Of a DNA stretch of 19,736 nucleotides, positions 12,078-19,736 are shown piece by piece. Below the pieces are notes generated by a model that saw only the letters and a program-made list of their open reading frames with translations, searched no databases and was not told the origin of the DNA. Position 1 is the stretch's first letter; every line of letters starts with the position of its first letter. The stretch is from Candidatus Zhuqueibacterota bacterium (lineage in GTDB: Bacteria > BS750m-G25). Made by a program: the position numbers and the translations under genes. The stretch spans positions 1 to 19,736 of the forward strand of contig JADHWK010000039.1 of assembly GCA_016783505.1 (NCBI GenBank), read 5' to 3'.

Positions 12078-13379
12078 CTATTGTTTACTCACACTAATCC
12101 AAGAAGAGCCGATATTTTTTATTGCTCCCTTAAGCCAGCTTATGGGTCCCCAGAAATAGGAATCCATTATCATGTCAAACCGAAAGAGGGGGGCTCTGAT
12201 CCCCGCCTTCAGGAAAAACTGAAGGATCAGATCTTTATGCCGGGGGGGACATCCTTTGATTTTTCTCAGCTTTTTAGTTTTCAGCTTTCCGATCACCCGG
12301 GTGCAACTGCCCACCAGCATCACCCTTTCCACTTCCACATCGCCCTGGTATTCCCCGATCACCACCGTCCAACGGGGAAGATTTCGATAAAGCTCCGGAT
12401 TGCGATCCCTTATCATGTACAGCCAGTCTAGCATTATTCCGTGGCAGCCACCGGTGCAGTAGGGCTCCCCGGAGCGGATGTCGAAATTTATGTCCAATTC
12501 ATGGACGGGCTGGAAACCGTTCTCCCAGCCTTGGGTCCTCTTCTGAAGTTCCTCTAAGGAAACGTCGCCAGAAAGGTCAATTTCCGCCAGGGATAAAGGG
12601 CCATATCCCCGCCGATGGGACTCAATGAGATACTCTAAGGTTTCCGGCTTAAAACCAAATATATGGGCACATACGGCATCGTGGGCCACTGGATTGGTAG
12701 CCATAATGATGACCCCTAGAGGATGGCCGTGTTGGGTCATTTGGTTACCACCTAAGGCAATCTCAACAGCATCCGTAAGGATTAGATCGGGATAACCCAC
12801 CTCCAATAAGTCAGCAATTTTTTGATCCAAATCGTAATGGTGATGGTACATGCGTTCTTTGCTGTACATAATGCCGATGTTTAGTTTGATGGCCGCGGTC
12901 ATCCCCCCGACTAAAACATTCGATTTTAGCTTGGGGGCATAGATTAAAAAATCACGGTCCACCACCGGCCTGGCAACGGTTATAGTTTTGTGAATTTTTC
13001 CCTTTTTCAGCGTCAATTTAATTCTCCTGTCCTCTTCCTGGGGCGACAATTTAAGGTGGTGATTCTCCCGTAATTTTTTATACGCCGCCCTTTTAAACAT
13101 CCTGGCCGTGGGAATTCCCACCCCGGAGTTTTCGGATAATATGATAGGCAATTCGTTCTTTTTTATGCCCTCAATTTCATATAAAAGGGCATCCAGGAAT
13201 TCAGGACGGGTGAAACCGGAAGGGGCGATCTCGGGGTGGGCCAATACCACGTTGGGTTTGATGGTCACTCTACCCCAAATCTTCGGGGTAACCCCCAACC
13301 CCTCAATACCCGTCCTGATAATCTCCCGCATCCTCTCAAGATCGTAATTTTCACAACGTCTGATAATAACCTTTTCCAT
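12078..13379 (-). CDS. DUF362 domain-containing protein
   Basis: 433 aa. It starts MEKVIIRRCENYD. VTIKPNVVLAHPE (about residues 38-50) and a later LIYAPKLKSNVLVGGMTAAI...KLNIGIM (about 145-175) are the hallmark blocks of DUF362. Next come DLILTDAVEIALGGNQMTQHGHPLGVIIMATNPVAHDAVCAHIFGF, then a Cys-containing segment (GEPYCTGGCHGIM) and two more Cys near 355-380. Some DUF362 proteins carry a ferredoxin domain; a canonical 4Fe-4S ferredoxin motif is not present here, so iron-sulfur binding is uncertain. It has no signal peptide or membrane segment. A good SD (GAAGGGGAAA) precedes the ATG at 13379. The gene downstream also encodes a Cys-rich predicted metalloprotein, separated by about 120 bases. 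Confidence 0.85.
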   Translation of the reverse strand: MEKVIIRRCENYDLERMREIIRTGIEGLGVTPKIWGRVTIKPNVVLAHPEIAPSGFTRPEFLDALLYEIEGIKKNELPIILSENSGVGIPTARMFKRAAYKKLRENHHLKLSPQEEDRRIKLTLKKGKIHKTITVARPVVDRDFLIYAPKLKSNVLVGGMTAAIKLNIGIMYSKERMYHHHYDLDQKIADLLEVGYPDLILTDAVEIALGGNQMTQHGHPLGVIIMATNPVAHDAVCAHIFGFKPETLEYLIESHRRGYGPLSLAEIDLSGDVSLEELQKRTQGWENGFQPVHELDINFDIRSGEPYCTGGCHGIMLDWLYMIRDRNPELYRNLPRWTVVIGEYQGDVEVERVMLVGSCTRVIGKLKTKKLRKIKGCPPRHKDLILQFFLKAGIRAPLFRFDMIMDSYFWGPISWLKGAIKNIGSSWISVSKQ

Positions 13380-13425
13380 TTTCCCCTTCCCTGATTTTAA
13401 TGGTAGTCATTATGGGTAGGTCTGG

Positions 13426-13623
13426 TCAATCAGGCGCCTGGGCCTGTTGCAGAACTATCGCAATTGATAATTTAGTTTTGTTTAGAACCGCTCTAAAGAG
13501 CGGTTCTGGTTGATTAATTGCTAAACAAAACGTTAACCAGAACCTTATCCCGATAGTTCGGGATAGGTTCTGGACATTAGCAACGTTTACTAGTTGTACC
13601 ACAGACCCGCCTGACTGATGCCC
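13426..13623. repeat. MITE-like element 2 with IS-like inverted ends
   Basis: The left end is TCAATCAGGCGCCTGGGCCT followed by GTTGCAGAACTATCG; the reverse complement of the right end (13592-13623) reads GGGCATCAGTCAGGCGGGTC followed by TGTGGTACAACT. Inside are an 11-base-arm hairpin (13484-13507; AGAACCGCTCT / AGAGCGGTTCT) and a longer hairpin built on the TCCCGA palindrome (13537-13572). Inverted segments related to TTTTGTTTAG flank the first hairpin. No coding capacity. The ends match element 1 at 7316-7571. Confidence 0.65.
13548..13563. repeat. TCCCGA...TCGGGA palindrome (copy 7)
   Basis: TCCCGA-TAGT-TCGGGA, extended by CCAGAACC...GGTTCTGG arms with a one-base bulge. It lies inside MITE-like element 2. 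Confidence 0.75.
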
Positions 13624-13700
13624 GACTGATAATAAATTTGACAACAGTTTATCACCAAAATTTATTTCTGAATCTTCTGCCCTTTTTGGCCTATCTCAAA

Positions 13701-13766
13701 GTCCTCCTTTGAACCCCCCTTTTATTCCCCTCTTTAATAAAGGGGGGCTGGGGGGGATTTAGGGGG
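13701..13766. repeat. G/C-run palindromic repeat
   Basis: Runs of C (AACCCCCC, TTCCCCTCTTTA) face runs of G (TAAAGGGGGG, TGGGGGGGATTTAGGGGG) around a TTTAATAAA centre. Sequences of this 'CCCCTTTATTAAAGGGG / GGGGGATTT' type recur as dispersed elements in many bacterial genomes. It lies downstream of the DUF401 gene. It lacks the T-run of a terminator. Confidence 0.6.
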
Positions 13767-13864
13767 AAAACGACATAGAGTCAATTTTAAGAATTATCAT
13801 ATTCGTTTTTCACTATACCTTGTCCCAAAGGTATTCCATCGGGAGTTGACTTGTCACGAAGTGA

Positions 13865-13880
13865 TCCCGATATTTCGGGA
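13865..13880. repeat. TCCCGA...TCGGGA palindrome (copy 8)
   Basis: TCCCGA-TATT-TCGGGA, about 70 bases downstream of the DUF401 stop codon. Confidence 0.75.
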
Positions 13881-13947
13881 GTGGCTGAACTATTACGATA
13901 TTTGTTATGTTCGGGACAAATGTCCTATTGTTTTACCCCTTATGGAC

Positions 13948-15162
13948 TTACCTGACTACCAGCAGTACCGCGGTAAACAAAACGATCAACAGGACGGGTT
14001 TGATCAACAATTTATAAATTTTGGCGAAATCCGCATTAAAGTAATCCTTGGTCAGCGAAAGGCAGAGGTGAACCGGTGAAAGCAGCACCCCCATAAATCC
14101 GCTTACATAGGCAAACATGGCCAGCGATAGATCCGGTGATGGTTGACCCATAAAGGGGAGCAGCAGCGGGAACGAAATCCCGATATAGGCCTGATTGACA
14201 CCGGTTAAAAGGCCCACCAGGAAAGGGACAGAAAAGAGCAAAAAAAGGGGCGAAAGCCCCAGTTGTTGAAAGGAATTGGGAAGCACGGTAAGGGCATTTG
14301 AGGCCTCCAGCATTCCCTTGAAGATCATAACGGAGACTAAAAGCAGAATTGTCCGCCACGAAAATCCCTCTTTGACGGACTGCCATCTTTCCCGCCAATC
14401 GAGCGGGGAGGTCACCAAAAAAATTAAGGTGACAGCAAAAACGACCCAGATTAATTTCACCCGAAATGCGATCATCACCCCGATGATGAACAGCACAGGC
14501 CAGATACTTCTTGTAATGCCCCATAGTCCGGCCCAAAAATCGGGTGATCCCCGTTTTTCCCTTTTTAGCTTAGGAACCTGAACCAGCCCCAGCAATACCC
14601 CGCCGAAGATAGCCACCAGGGTTAATGGCCATTGAACCGCCATCAGCTTCCGAATGGATACCTGCAGAATAACGGCTTCCATAATCAGGCCTGGATACAG
14701 GGGCCACCAGTATTCCCACAGGTGGCGGAACCAGTAGTTAAAAAAGGTCTTTTGCTGGGGTGTTAGATTGAGCTTTTCCCCCGTCTCCTGGACCATGGGA
14801 GCTGAGAACATAGCCCCCCCGGGCATGGGCAGAAGCCCGATCAGGGCCGGAGGTATCACCAGGGCCACCCTCCGGTCGGCCACCAGCCCCTCCATGGATT
14901 GGGACATCAGGGTTAGGTTTCCGCTGTCCTTGAGCAGTCTCCCCAGGATAATAATGATAATCACCACCCCCACCAGTTCCAGGGTTGAGCGGTCAACCGC
15001 GGTGTAAACCACATTTTTTATAAGGCTTAAGGGACCCAGCCCAAACAACAGACCCAACAGGATGGATGCCAGAACTAAGTTTAGCCCCAGGTCCCATTTA
15101 CGCCAGATAAAAAAAACGATGAACAGTACCACCAATAGGATTTTAATCAGTTCAAGCATCAT
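13948..15162 (-). CDS. DUF401 family membrane permease
   Basis: 404 aa with about ten hydrophobic segments, starting MMLELIKILLVVLFIVFFIWRK. The characteristic blocks are LIGLLPMPGGAMFSAPMV (about residues 105-125), with Pro-Met-Pro-Gly-Gly in a likely re-entrant loop, and TFFNYWFRHLWEYWWPLYPGLI (about 139-160). These match DUF401 (COG1906), a family related in layout to anion/gluconate-type permeases; the substrate is unknown. The start overlaps the end of the TIGR04076 gene by 11 bases, so translation is probably coupled. It is the last gene of a tight three-gene series. No terminator is evident downstream. Confidence 0.82.
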   Translation of the reverse strand: MMLELIKILLVVLFIVFFIWRKWDLGLNLVLASILLGLLFGLGPLSLIKNVVYTAVDRSTLELVGVVIIIIILGRLLKDSGNLTLMSQSMEGLVADRRVALVIPPALIGLLPMPGGAMFSAPMVQETGEKLNLTPQQKTFFNYWFRHLWEYWWPLYPGLIMEAVILQVSIRKLMAVQWPLTLVAIFGGVLLGLVQVPKLKREKRGSPDFWAGLWGITRSIWPVLFIIGVMIAFRVKLIWVVFAVTLIFLVTSPLDWRERWQSVKEGFSWRTILLLVSVMIFKGMLEASNALTVLPNSFQQLGLSPLFLLFSVPFLVGLLTGVNQAYIGISFPLLLPFMGQPSPDLSLAMFAYVSGFMGVLLSPVHLCLSLTKDYFNADFAKIYKLLIKPVLLIVLFTAVLLVVR

Positions 15163-15448
15163 AAGTCCCTATTTCAAAAATCACCGTTCCCCCACCCGTA
15201 AATTCACAGGGATCCAGACATTGCACAAAGGCCTTACCGTTTTCACACCTGGTAAGGCCTAAATCCTTCGCCGCCACCCCCCGGGACAGAGCCACATAGT
15301 AGGGCATCAGGGAAGCCAGCGAATGCATACAGATCTTTTGATCCTTATCCGCCTCTAACACATACCCATCCCTTATAATGATTTCGTCACCCTTCTGATA
15401 AACAGGACAACGTCCTTTGATCTGATGAACCCTGACAATCAGCTTCAT
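15152..15448 (-). CDS. TIGR04076 family protein
   Basis: 98 aa. Cys residues sit at 14 (GRCPVYQKGD), 40 (KICMHSLASLMPYYVALSRG), 68, 77 and 81 (VQCLDPCE), followed by TGGGTVIFEI. The 'CPVY..GD', 'C.H.LASL.P...ALSRG' and 'VQC.DP.....GGTV.FE' blocks define TIGR04076. The function is unknown; the conserved Cys and His suggest metal or redox chemistry, which is inference. The ATG at 15448 lies six bases after the stop of the beta-helix gene, and its 3' end overlaps the DUF401 gene by 11 bases. Such packing suggests that it works with the permease. Confidence 0.82.
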   Translation of the reverse strand: MKLIVRVHQIKGRCPVYQKGDEIIIRDGYVLEADKDQKICMHSLASLMPYYVALSRGVAAKDLGLTRCENGKAFVQCLDPCEFTGGGTVIFEIGTYDA

Positions 15449-15454
15449 CGAAAT

Positions 15455-17203
15455 CTACGGAGAAATTTCCCAATCCCCCCCAGGGCCCCCATAGGCTCCC
15501 ATATCAACCCCGTCCTGTCCAGTACCTTTACAAGGTGACCCGTCTTGAAGATGATAGTCCCCACCTCCAACGAAGTGGGGAAGAGTATCGATACACGTTG
15601 AGGTGAACCACGGTTCACCCGTTCCCTCTTGAACATCAGAATATGATACTTCGATGAGGGGTACAGACCAGATCTCGTCCAGAGTATTTCCCCATAAAAT
15701 GGTGTTTTTTACCTCTGTGTTGGATGATTGAAAGGTCCCGATGCCCATCCCGGAACCGTCGGCGATGGTATTATTCACGATTGAGGGATGAGAAGAATAA
15801 ATGCCTATTCCAATTCCCCCCTCAACATTGGGAAGGTTATCTATTAAAATATCAAGCGCATCAGCTATAAATGAGAGGTCTTCCGTTGAAATAGTCACGG
15901 AATTGACAATAAGGTTGTTGTAAATCTCGGGATCAGGCGATGAAGGTCCAGATAAAATAATTCCTCCTCCATTCCCAGTAAAGAAATTTTGCTTAATTGT
16001 AAGGGATGATCCATCACATCCAATTCCCAACATATTACCTTCAAAAGTATTCAATTTAACTTCTTCTAAGTCGGAATCCAAAATGGCAATCCCCAATAGA
16101 TTATTTTGAAATGAATTTTGTTGAATTGAGGGTGGGGATGATTCTTTACACCAGATTCCGACCACATTAACCCTAAAAGTATTTAAATGAACCTCTTCTG
16201 GATTTGAATCTCTTAGGTAAATTCCCAGAGAGTCATATTCAAAAATGTTTCCCTGAATGACCGGGTTGGAATACCGACAATGAATTCCGTACTCTGGATT
16301 ATTGGAGATTGTATTGTTTTTAATGATCGGTGTTGTATTGGCACCTGTTATCTTAATCCCCATTTTAGAATTGTTAAGAATTTGATTGCTCTCAACCACT
16401 GGATTTGACCCATCGGAAAGGATACCGGCATAGGTATGATCTTTGATATGGTTGTTTCGGATAATTGGATCGGCTGAGCTTAGCTCAATACCCGCGTAGC
16501 TATTTTCCAAGTAATTACCCTGAATTAAAGGATGGGCCTGCACACAATAAATGCCTGTATAGGTCAGAGCATCCACAATTTTAATGGTAAAACCCTGAAT
16601 TACAGCAGTCGTATCTTCCCCATGATTAAAAGTTACTACGTCAGCGTCCAATCCGGTTCCATCCAAAATGGTAACCCCATACCCCTCCCCTTTCAGAACA
16701 ATTTTTTTGCCGTTGAAATTGATGGCTTCATTATAGGTCCCCGCTTTCACAAAGACCGTATCCCCATCTAACACATCGTCGGAATTAATCATCTCCTGAA
16801 TGGAAGACCCAGGATATACTATGAACCGGACACAAACGGTGTTATCCACCATCACCGTAACCGTATCCGAAAGGACTTCCTCATCCGGATAAAAAGCTTT
16901 GGCAAAAATTTCATGATAACTGCTGTCCGGGTGCACAGTAGTATCCCATTGATAAGGAAAACGAGGCACGGAGTCGGAAGGCGCCGTTACTGTTCCCCCA
17001 GGAGGATCAACCTGTCGAATAGAATATTCGACACTATCAACGTCATAATTGGTATTTATACTAATGCTACATTCCCGATAGACCACAGTCCCGTCCACCG
17101 GTCTGAAAATAGTGACCTCTTTCTCCTCGTCTTCATCCATATCACATCCAATGATGAAAACGGTGGCCACTAAAAAAACGGAAAACATCTTCAGGGTTTT
17201 CAT
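15455..17203 (-). CDS. Right-handed beta-helix lipoprotein with an N-terminal Ig-like domain
   Basis: 582 aa. MKTLKMFSVFLVATVFIIGC is a lipoprotein signal (Cys20), followed by DMDEDEEKE. Asp after the Cys is an inner-membrane retention signal in E. coli, but need not be here. Residues about 28-122 look like an Ig-like beta domain. DGDTVFVKAGTYNEAINFNGKKIVLKG (about 145-175) starts a NosD/pectate-lyase-like parallel beta-helix, with many 'p.I.nN.i..n..GI' coils to about residue 500. Near the end is DGSPCKGTGQDGVDMGAYGG, a tail common in such proteins. A tandem repeat of about 47 residues (…EEVHLNTF… / …EEVKLNTF…) lies near 325-420. It has no T9SS tail. The SD (AAGGAGGA) is strong. Polysaccharide binding or cleavage is possible; no catalytic residues can be assigned. 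Confidence 0.85.
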   Translation of the reverse strand: MKTLKMFSVFLVATVFIIGCDMDEDEEKEVTIFRPVDGTVVYRECSISINTNYDVDSVEYSIRQVDPPGGTVTAPSDSVPRFPYQWDTTVHPDSSYHEIFAKAFYPDEEVLSDTVTVMVDNTVCVRFIVYPGSSIQEMINSDDVLDGDTVFVKAGTYNEAINFNGKKIVLKGEGYGVTILDGTGLDADVVTFNHGEDTTAVIQGFTIKIVDALTYTGIYCVQAHPLIQGNYLENSYAGIELSSADPIIRNNHIKDHTYAGILSDGSNPVVESNQILNNSKMGIKITGANTTPIIKNNTISNNPEYGIHCRYSNPVIQGNIFEYDSLGIYLRDSNPEEVHLNTFRVNVVGIWCKESSPPSIQQNSFQNNLLGIAILDSDLEEVKLNTFEGNMLGIGCDGSSLTIKQNFFTGNGGGIILSGPSSPDPEIYNNLIVNSVTISTEDLSFIADALDILIDNLPNVEGGIGIGIYSSHPSIVNNTIADGSGMGIGTFQSSNTEVKNTILWGNTLDEIWSVPLIEVSYSDVQEGTGEPWFTSTCIDTLPHFVGGGDYHLQDGSPCKGTGQDGVDMGAYGGPGGDWEISP

Positions 17204-17240
17204 CTTTCCTCCTTAAATTATTATCGTTTCTTTCGGTTAA

Positions 17241-18773
17241 TTACAGCCACAAGTTCCGGTCCAGGCTCCGGTATTGGATGGCTTCTGAGATGTGGACCGG
17301 AAGGATATCATCAGAGCCCTCCAGGTCGGCGATGGTCCGGGATACCTTCAGAATGCGATCGTAGGCCCGGGCGGAAAGCCCCAGCTTGGTGATTGCCATT
17401 TTCAAAAGTTCCTCCCCCTCCTCATCAATGGGACAATATTTCCGAATATCCTTGGATTCCATGTCTGCATTTGAGAACTTACCCGTCTGGGCAAACCTTT
17501 TCAATTGCCCCTTGCGGGCCTGGATTACCCGTTGACGGATGACCTCCGATCGCTCGCCGGCCTGTTTGCTGGACATATCTTTGTATCTAACGGCGGGCAC
17601 TTCGATATGAATATCAATGCGGTCCAATAGGGGTCCCGAAATCCGGCTCATATATTTCTGAATCTGGGGAGGGGTGCAGGAGCATTCATTGTTCGGGTCG
17701 GTCAAAAAACCGCAAGGGCAGGGGTTCATGGCCGCCGACAGCATAAAATTAGCCGGGTAGGTCAAAGAAATAGCCGCCCTTGCGATGGAAACCCATCCGT
17801 CCTCCATCGGTTGCCGCATCACCTCGAGCACGTTCTTTTTAAATTCCGAGAGCTCATCTAAGAACAACACCCCGTGATGGGCCAGGCTCACCTCCCCGGG
17901 CCTGGGAATATGCCCCCCGCCGATCAACCCCGCATCGGAGATCGTATGGTGAGGGGAGCGATACGGCCTGGTGGCAATTAAAGCCTTATGGGAGGGAAGC
18001 AGCCCCGCCACCGAATGGATTTTGGTGGTCTCCAGAGCCTCCTCTAAGGACAAATTTGGCAGGATGGTGGGCAACCGCTTGGCCAACATGGTCTTGCCCG
18101 ATCCCGGGGGACCGATCATAAGGATGTTGTGATTCCCGGCGGCAGCCACCTCCAAGGCCCGTTTGACCTGTTCCTGTCCCTTGACGTCGGAGAAGTCAAC
18201 ATCGTAGCTCTGACTTTCACTGAATACTCCTTCAAGATCTATGGTAAAGGGTTCAATCTTCGACTTGTCGTTCAGAAAATCCACCGCCTCTTTCAGGCTT
18301 TCTACGGGATAGACCCTTACCGCATCCACGATGGCCGCCTCCTCGGCGTTCTCCATCGGCAGGATGATCCCCTTGAGACCCTCCTCCTTGACGGCGACCG
18401 AGATGGGCAGCGCCCCCCGGATGGGCCTTAAGGCCCCATCCAAGGACAGCTCACCCAGAATGGCAAAGTCCAGCAGTCGCTCCGGGGAGACCTGACCGGT
18501 GGCCGCCAGGATGCCAATCGCCATCGGTAGATCGAAGGCCGAACCCTCCTTTTTGATGTCAGCCGGGGCCAGGTTGACGGTAATCTTCTTCCGGGGGAAA
18601 TAGTAGTCCGAGTTCTTTATGGCCGCGTTGACCCTCTCCTTGCTCTCCTTCACCGCCCCGTCTGGCAGGCCCACGGTGGAAAAGGAGGGCAGCATGGGCT
18701 CTAAGTGGGCCTCCACTTGCACAATATAGGCGTCAATACCGAGAACAGAAGCGCTTAAGGCTTTAGCGAACAT
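17241..18773 (-). CDS. comM: YifB/ComM family Mg-chelatase-like AAA+ ATPase
   Basis: 510 aa, full length. The N-terminal domain (about 1-180; [19 protein letters not shown] and [20 protein letters not shown]) is Lon-protease-S5-like. The AAA+ core follows, with Walker A GPPGSGKT (221-228), Walker B VLFLDE (302-307), a zinc-type Cys set (Cys352, 354, 364, 366) and an arginine-containing [12 protein letters not shown] (383-393). The Mg-chelatase C-terminal domain closes it ([22 protein letters not shown]). In naturally competent bacteria ComM is a helicase that promotes branch migration of incoming DNA; the protein is common in bacteria not known to be competent. No other competence gene is in view. 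It lies 54 bases after the threonine aldolase stop and 37 bases before the beta-helix gene. Confidence 0.95.
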   Translation of the reverse strand: MFAKALSASVLGIDAYIVQVEAHLEPMLPSFSTVGLPDGAVKESKERVNAAIKNSDYYFPRKKITVNLAPADIKKEGSAFDLPMAIGILAATGQVSPERLLDFAILGELSLDGALRPIRGALPISVAVKEEGLKGIILPMENAEEAAIVDAVRVYPVESLKEAVDFLNDKSKIEPFTIDLEGVFSESQSYDVDFSDVKGQEQVKRALEVAAAGNHNILMIGPPGSGKTMLAKRLPTILPNLSLEEALETTKIHSVAGLLPSHKALIATRPYRSPHHTISDAGLIGGGHIPRPGEVSLAHHGVLFLDELSEFKKNVLEVMRQPMEDGWVSIARAAISLTYPANFMLSAAMNPCPCGFLTDPNNECSCTPPQIQKYMSRISGPLLDRIDIHIEVPAVRYKDMSSKQAGERSEVIRQRVIQARKGQLKRFAQTGKFSNADMESKDIRKYCPIDEEGEELLKMAITKLGLSARAYDRILKVSRTIADLEGSDDILPVHISEAIQYRSLDRNLWL

Positions 18774-18827
18774 GGTTAGTTCTATCCTTAAAGTAGAGAA
18801 ATTTTGGTCGAAAAACAGTGCTCAAGA

Positions 18828-19736
18828 TCACTTTTTGGCAAATATATTTCGGAAAACCCCAACTGCTTGCTCAATCTCTTCCTCAGTAACATCAAGATGG
18901 GTCACCGCCCGCAGTTGATTCTTCCTCAGCCCAGTGGGTAAAATCAACACCCCCTGCTCCTTCAAACCTCGAAGGGCGTCTTCAAGGGTCAGTCCCGACT
19001 GATCTATATTGACGATGACAATATTGGTCTGTACGCTCTCCAGGTCAATCTCAAGACCATTGATCTTGGCCAGTTCCTCTGCCAGATAGCGGGCTTTTTG
19101 GTGGTCCTCCTGGAGACGCTCAATATGATGATCCAGGGCATATAGGCAGGCAGCGGCCAGCACCCCGACCTGCCTCATTCCCCCACCGAAGGTCTTTCGA
19201 AAGCGATGGGCCCGGTGGATAAAATCCTTCGATCCCACCAGGATTGAACCTACCGGCGCTCCCAGACCCTTGGAAAAACAGAGGGAGATCGAATCAAAAT
19301 AACTGCAATATTCCTCCAGACTGATCCCCGTTGCCACCGAGGCGTTCCACAGCCGGGCCCCGTCCAGATGCATCTTCAGATCCCTCCGCAGGGCCACCAT
19401 CCGGATGCGGCGAATCTCATCAACAGGGAAAATAGTCCCCCCCGCCCGGTTGTGGGTATTTTCGATGAGGACCAATTGGGTGTGGGGAAAATGATCATCT
19501 GGGGGCCTGATGTCCGATTCAATCTGTTCCGCAGTGATCATCCCCCGTTTTCCCCGAAGGGGATGGAGCTGGACTCCGGAAAGAAAAGCCGGGGCTCCGG
19601 ATTCAAAATTGTAGGGATGGCTGCCTTCTTCGAGGATGACCTCGTCCCCGGGCTGGGTATGGGTTTTGATGGCCACCTGGTTGGACATGGTGCCCGATGC
19701 CATGAACAGAGCCGTTTCCTTCCCACACATTTCGGC
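18828..19736 (-). CDS. ltaE: Low-specificity L-threonine aldolase (N-terminus outside window)
   Basis: About 302 residues are visible, reading AEMCGKETALFMASGTMSNQ at the window edge. Full-length family members are about 340 aa and have some 40 more residues before this point, so the Met in view is internal. The fold-type I PLP enzyme motifs are present: SGTMSNQ (phosphate contact), HLDGARLWNAS (Asp to the pyridine ring, Arg to the substrate carboxylate) and SKGLGAPVGS with the PLP lysine. The enzyme splits L-threonine or L-allo-threonine into glycine and acetaldehyde in the cytoplasm. The C-terminal small domain ends normally (FRNIFAKK). It lies upstream of yifB/comM and may share its transcript. 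Confidence 0.93.
   Translation of the reverse strand, partial: AEMCGKETALFMASGTMSNQVAIKTHTQPGDEVILEEGSHPYNFESGAPAFLSGVQLHPLRGKRGMITAEQIESDIRPPDDHFPHTQLVLIENTHNRAGGTIFPVDEIRRIRMVALRRDLKMHLDGARLWNASVATGISLEEYCSYFDSISLCFSKGLGAPVGSILVGSKDFIHRAHRFRKTFGGGMRQVGVLAAACLYALDHHIERLQEDHQKARYLAEELAKINGLEIDLESVQTNIVIVNIDQSGLTLEDALRGLKEQGVLILPTGLRKNQLRAVTHLDVTEEEIEQAVGVFRNIFAKK

Noticed and set aside
13701-13766. G/C-run palindrome as terminator of the DUF401 operon
   Set aside because: No T-run follows the stem on the minus strand, and it matches a general dispersed-repeat type.

Overview
The window comes from a bacterium using the standard code. Every gene I can support lies on the minus strand. Protein-coding genes carry ordinary Shine-Dalgarno (SD) sites, and four promoters share the layout TTGACA-N17-TAnnTT, so the main sigma factor looks conventional. 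Lipoproteins, a beta-helix surface-type protein and relics of type IX secretion (T9SS type A) C-terminal tails point to an FCB-type or related candidate phylum (for example Zixibacteria, KSB1 or WOR-3-like). This placement is inference. Intergenic DNA is unusually long and packed with decaying palindromic repeats.

Reading the + coordinates: 1-176 is the 5' part of a lipoprotein gene, probably GyrI-like, with a promoter near 493-521. 555-1052 is a GIY-YIG/DUF123-type protein and 1188-1718 a SAM methyltransferase; the 3' ends of both run into repeat DNA. 1745-2192 holds two fragments that look like one dead methyltransferase gene split by an inverted repeat. 2255-3186 is an ECF sigma factor gene followed by a small membrane protein with a His/Asp-rich tail. 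3437-3644 is a compact promoter/short-ORF/terminator unit. 3690-5241 is a tandem duplication carrying two small retropepsin-like aspartic proteases plus four T9SS-tail relics. 5813-7168 is a POT-like MFS transporter. 7701-9232 is an AbrB/PIN (VapBC-type) toxin-antitoxin pair followed by an EamA exporter. 9445-11954 is a DUF2284 protein followed by a DUF3857/transglutaminase lipoprotein. 12078-13379 is a DUF362 protein. 13948-17203 is a beta-helix lipoprotein, a TIGR04076 protein and a DUF401 permease in tight succession. 17241-18773 is YifB/ComM. 18828 to the window end is a threonine aldolase lacking its N-terminus.

Likely transcription units, read right to left, are: threonine aldolase-YifB-(beta-helix-TIGR04076-DUF401); DUF362 alone or with DUF2284-DUF3857; AbrB-PIN-EamA; the POT transporter alone; each protease alone; the short-ORF RNA alone; and sigma factor-His-rich membrane protein.

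The gene-poor stretches (about 177-554, 1745-2254, 3187-3993, 5242-5812, 7169-7700 and 13380-13947) hold repeats, gene relics and isolated promoters. I saw no tRNA, rRNA, CRISPR array, transposase or phage gene. Outside the listed elements I see nothing in 7169-7255, 7616-7700 or 13624-13700. The most notable non-genic signals are a recurrent TCCCGA-(N3-6)-TCGGGA palindrome confined to intergenic DNA, and two long inverted repeats with similar IS-like ends.
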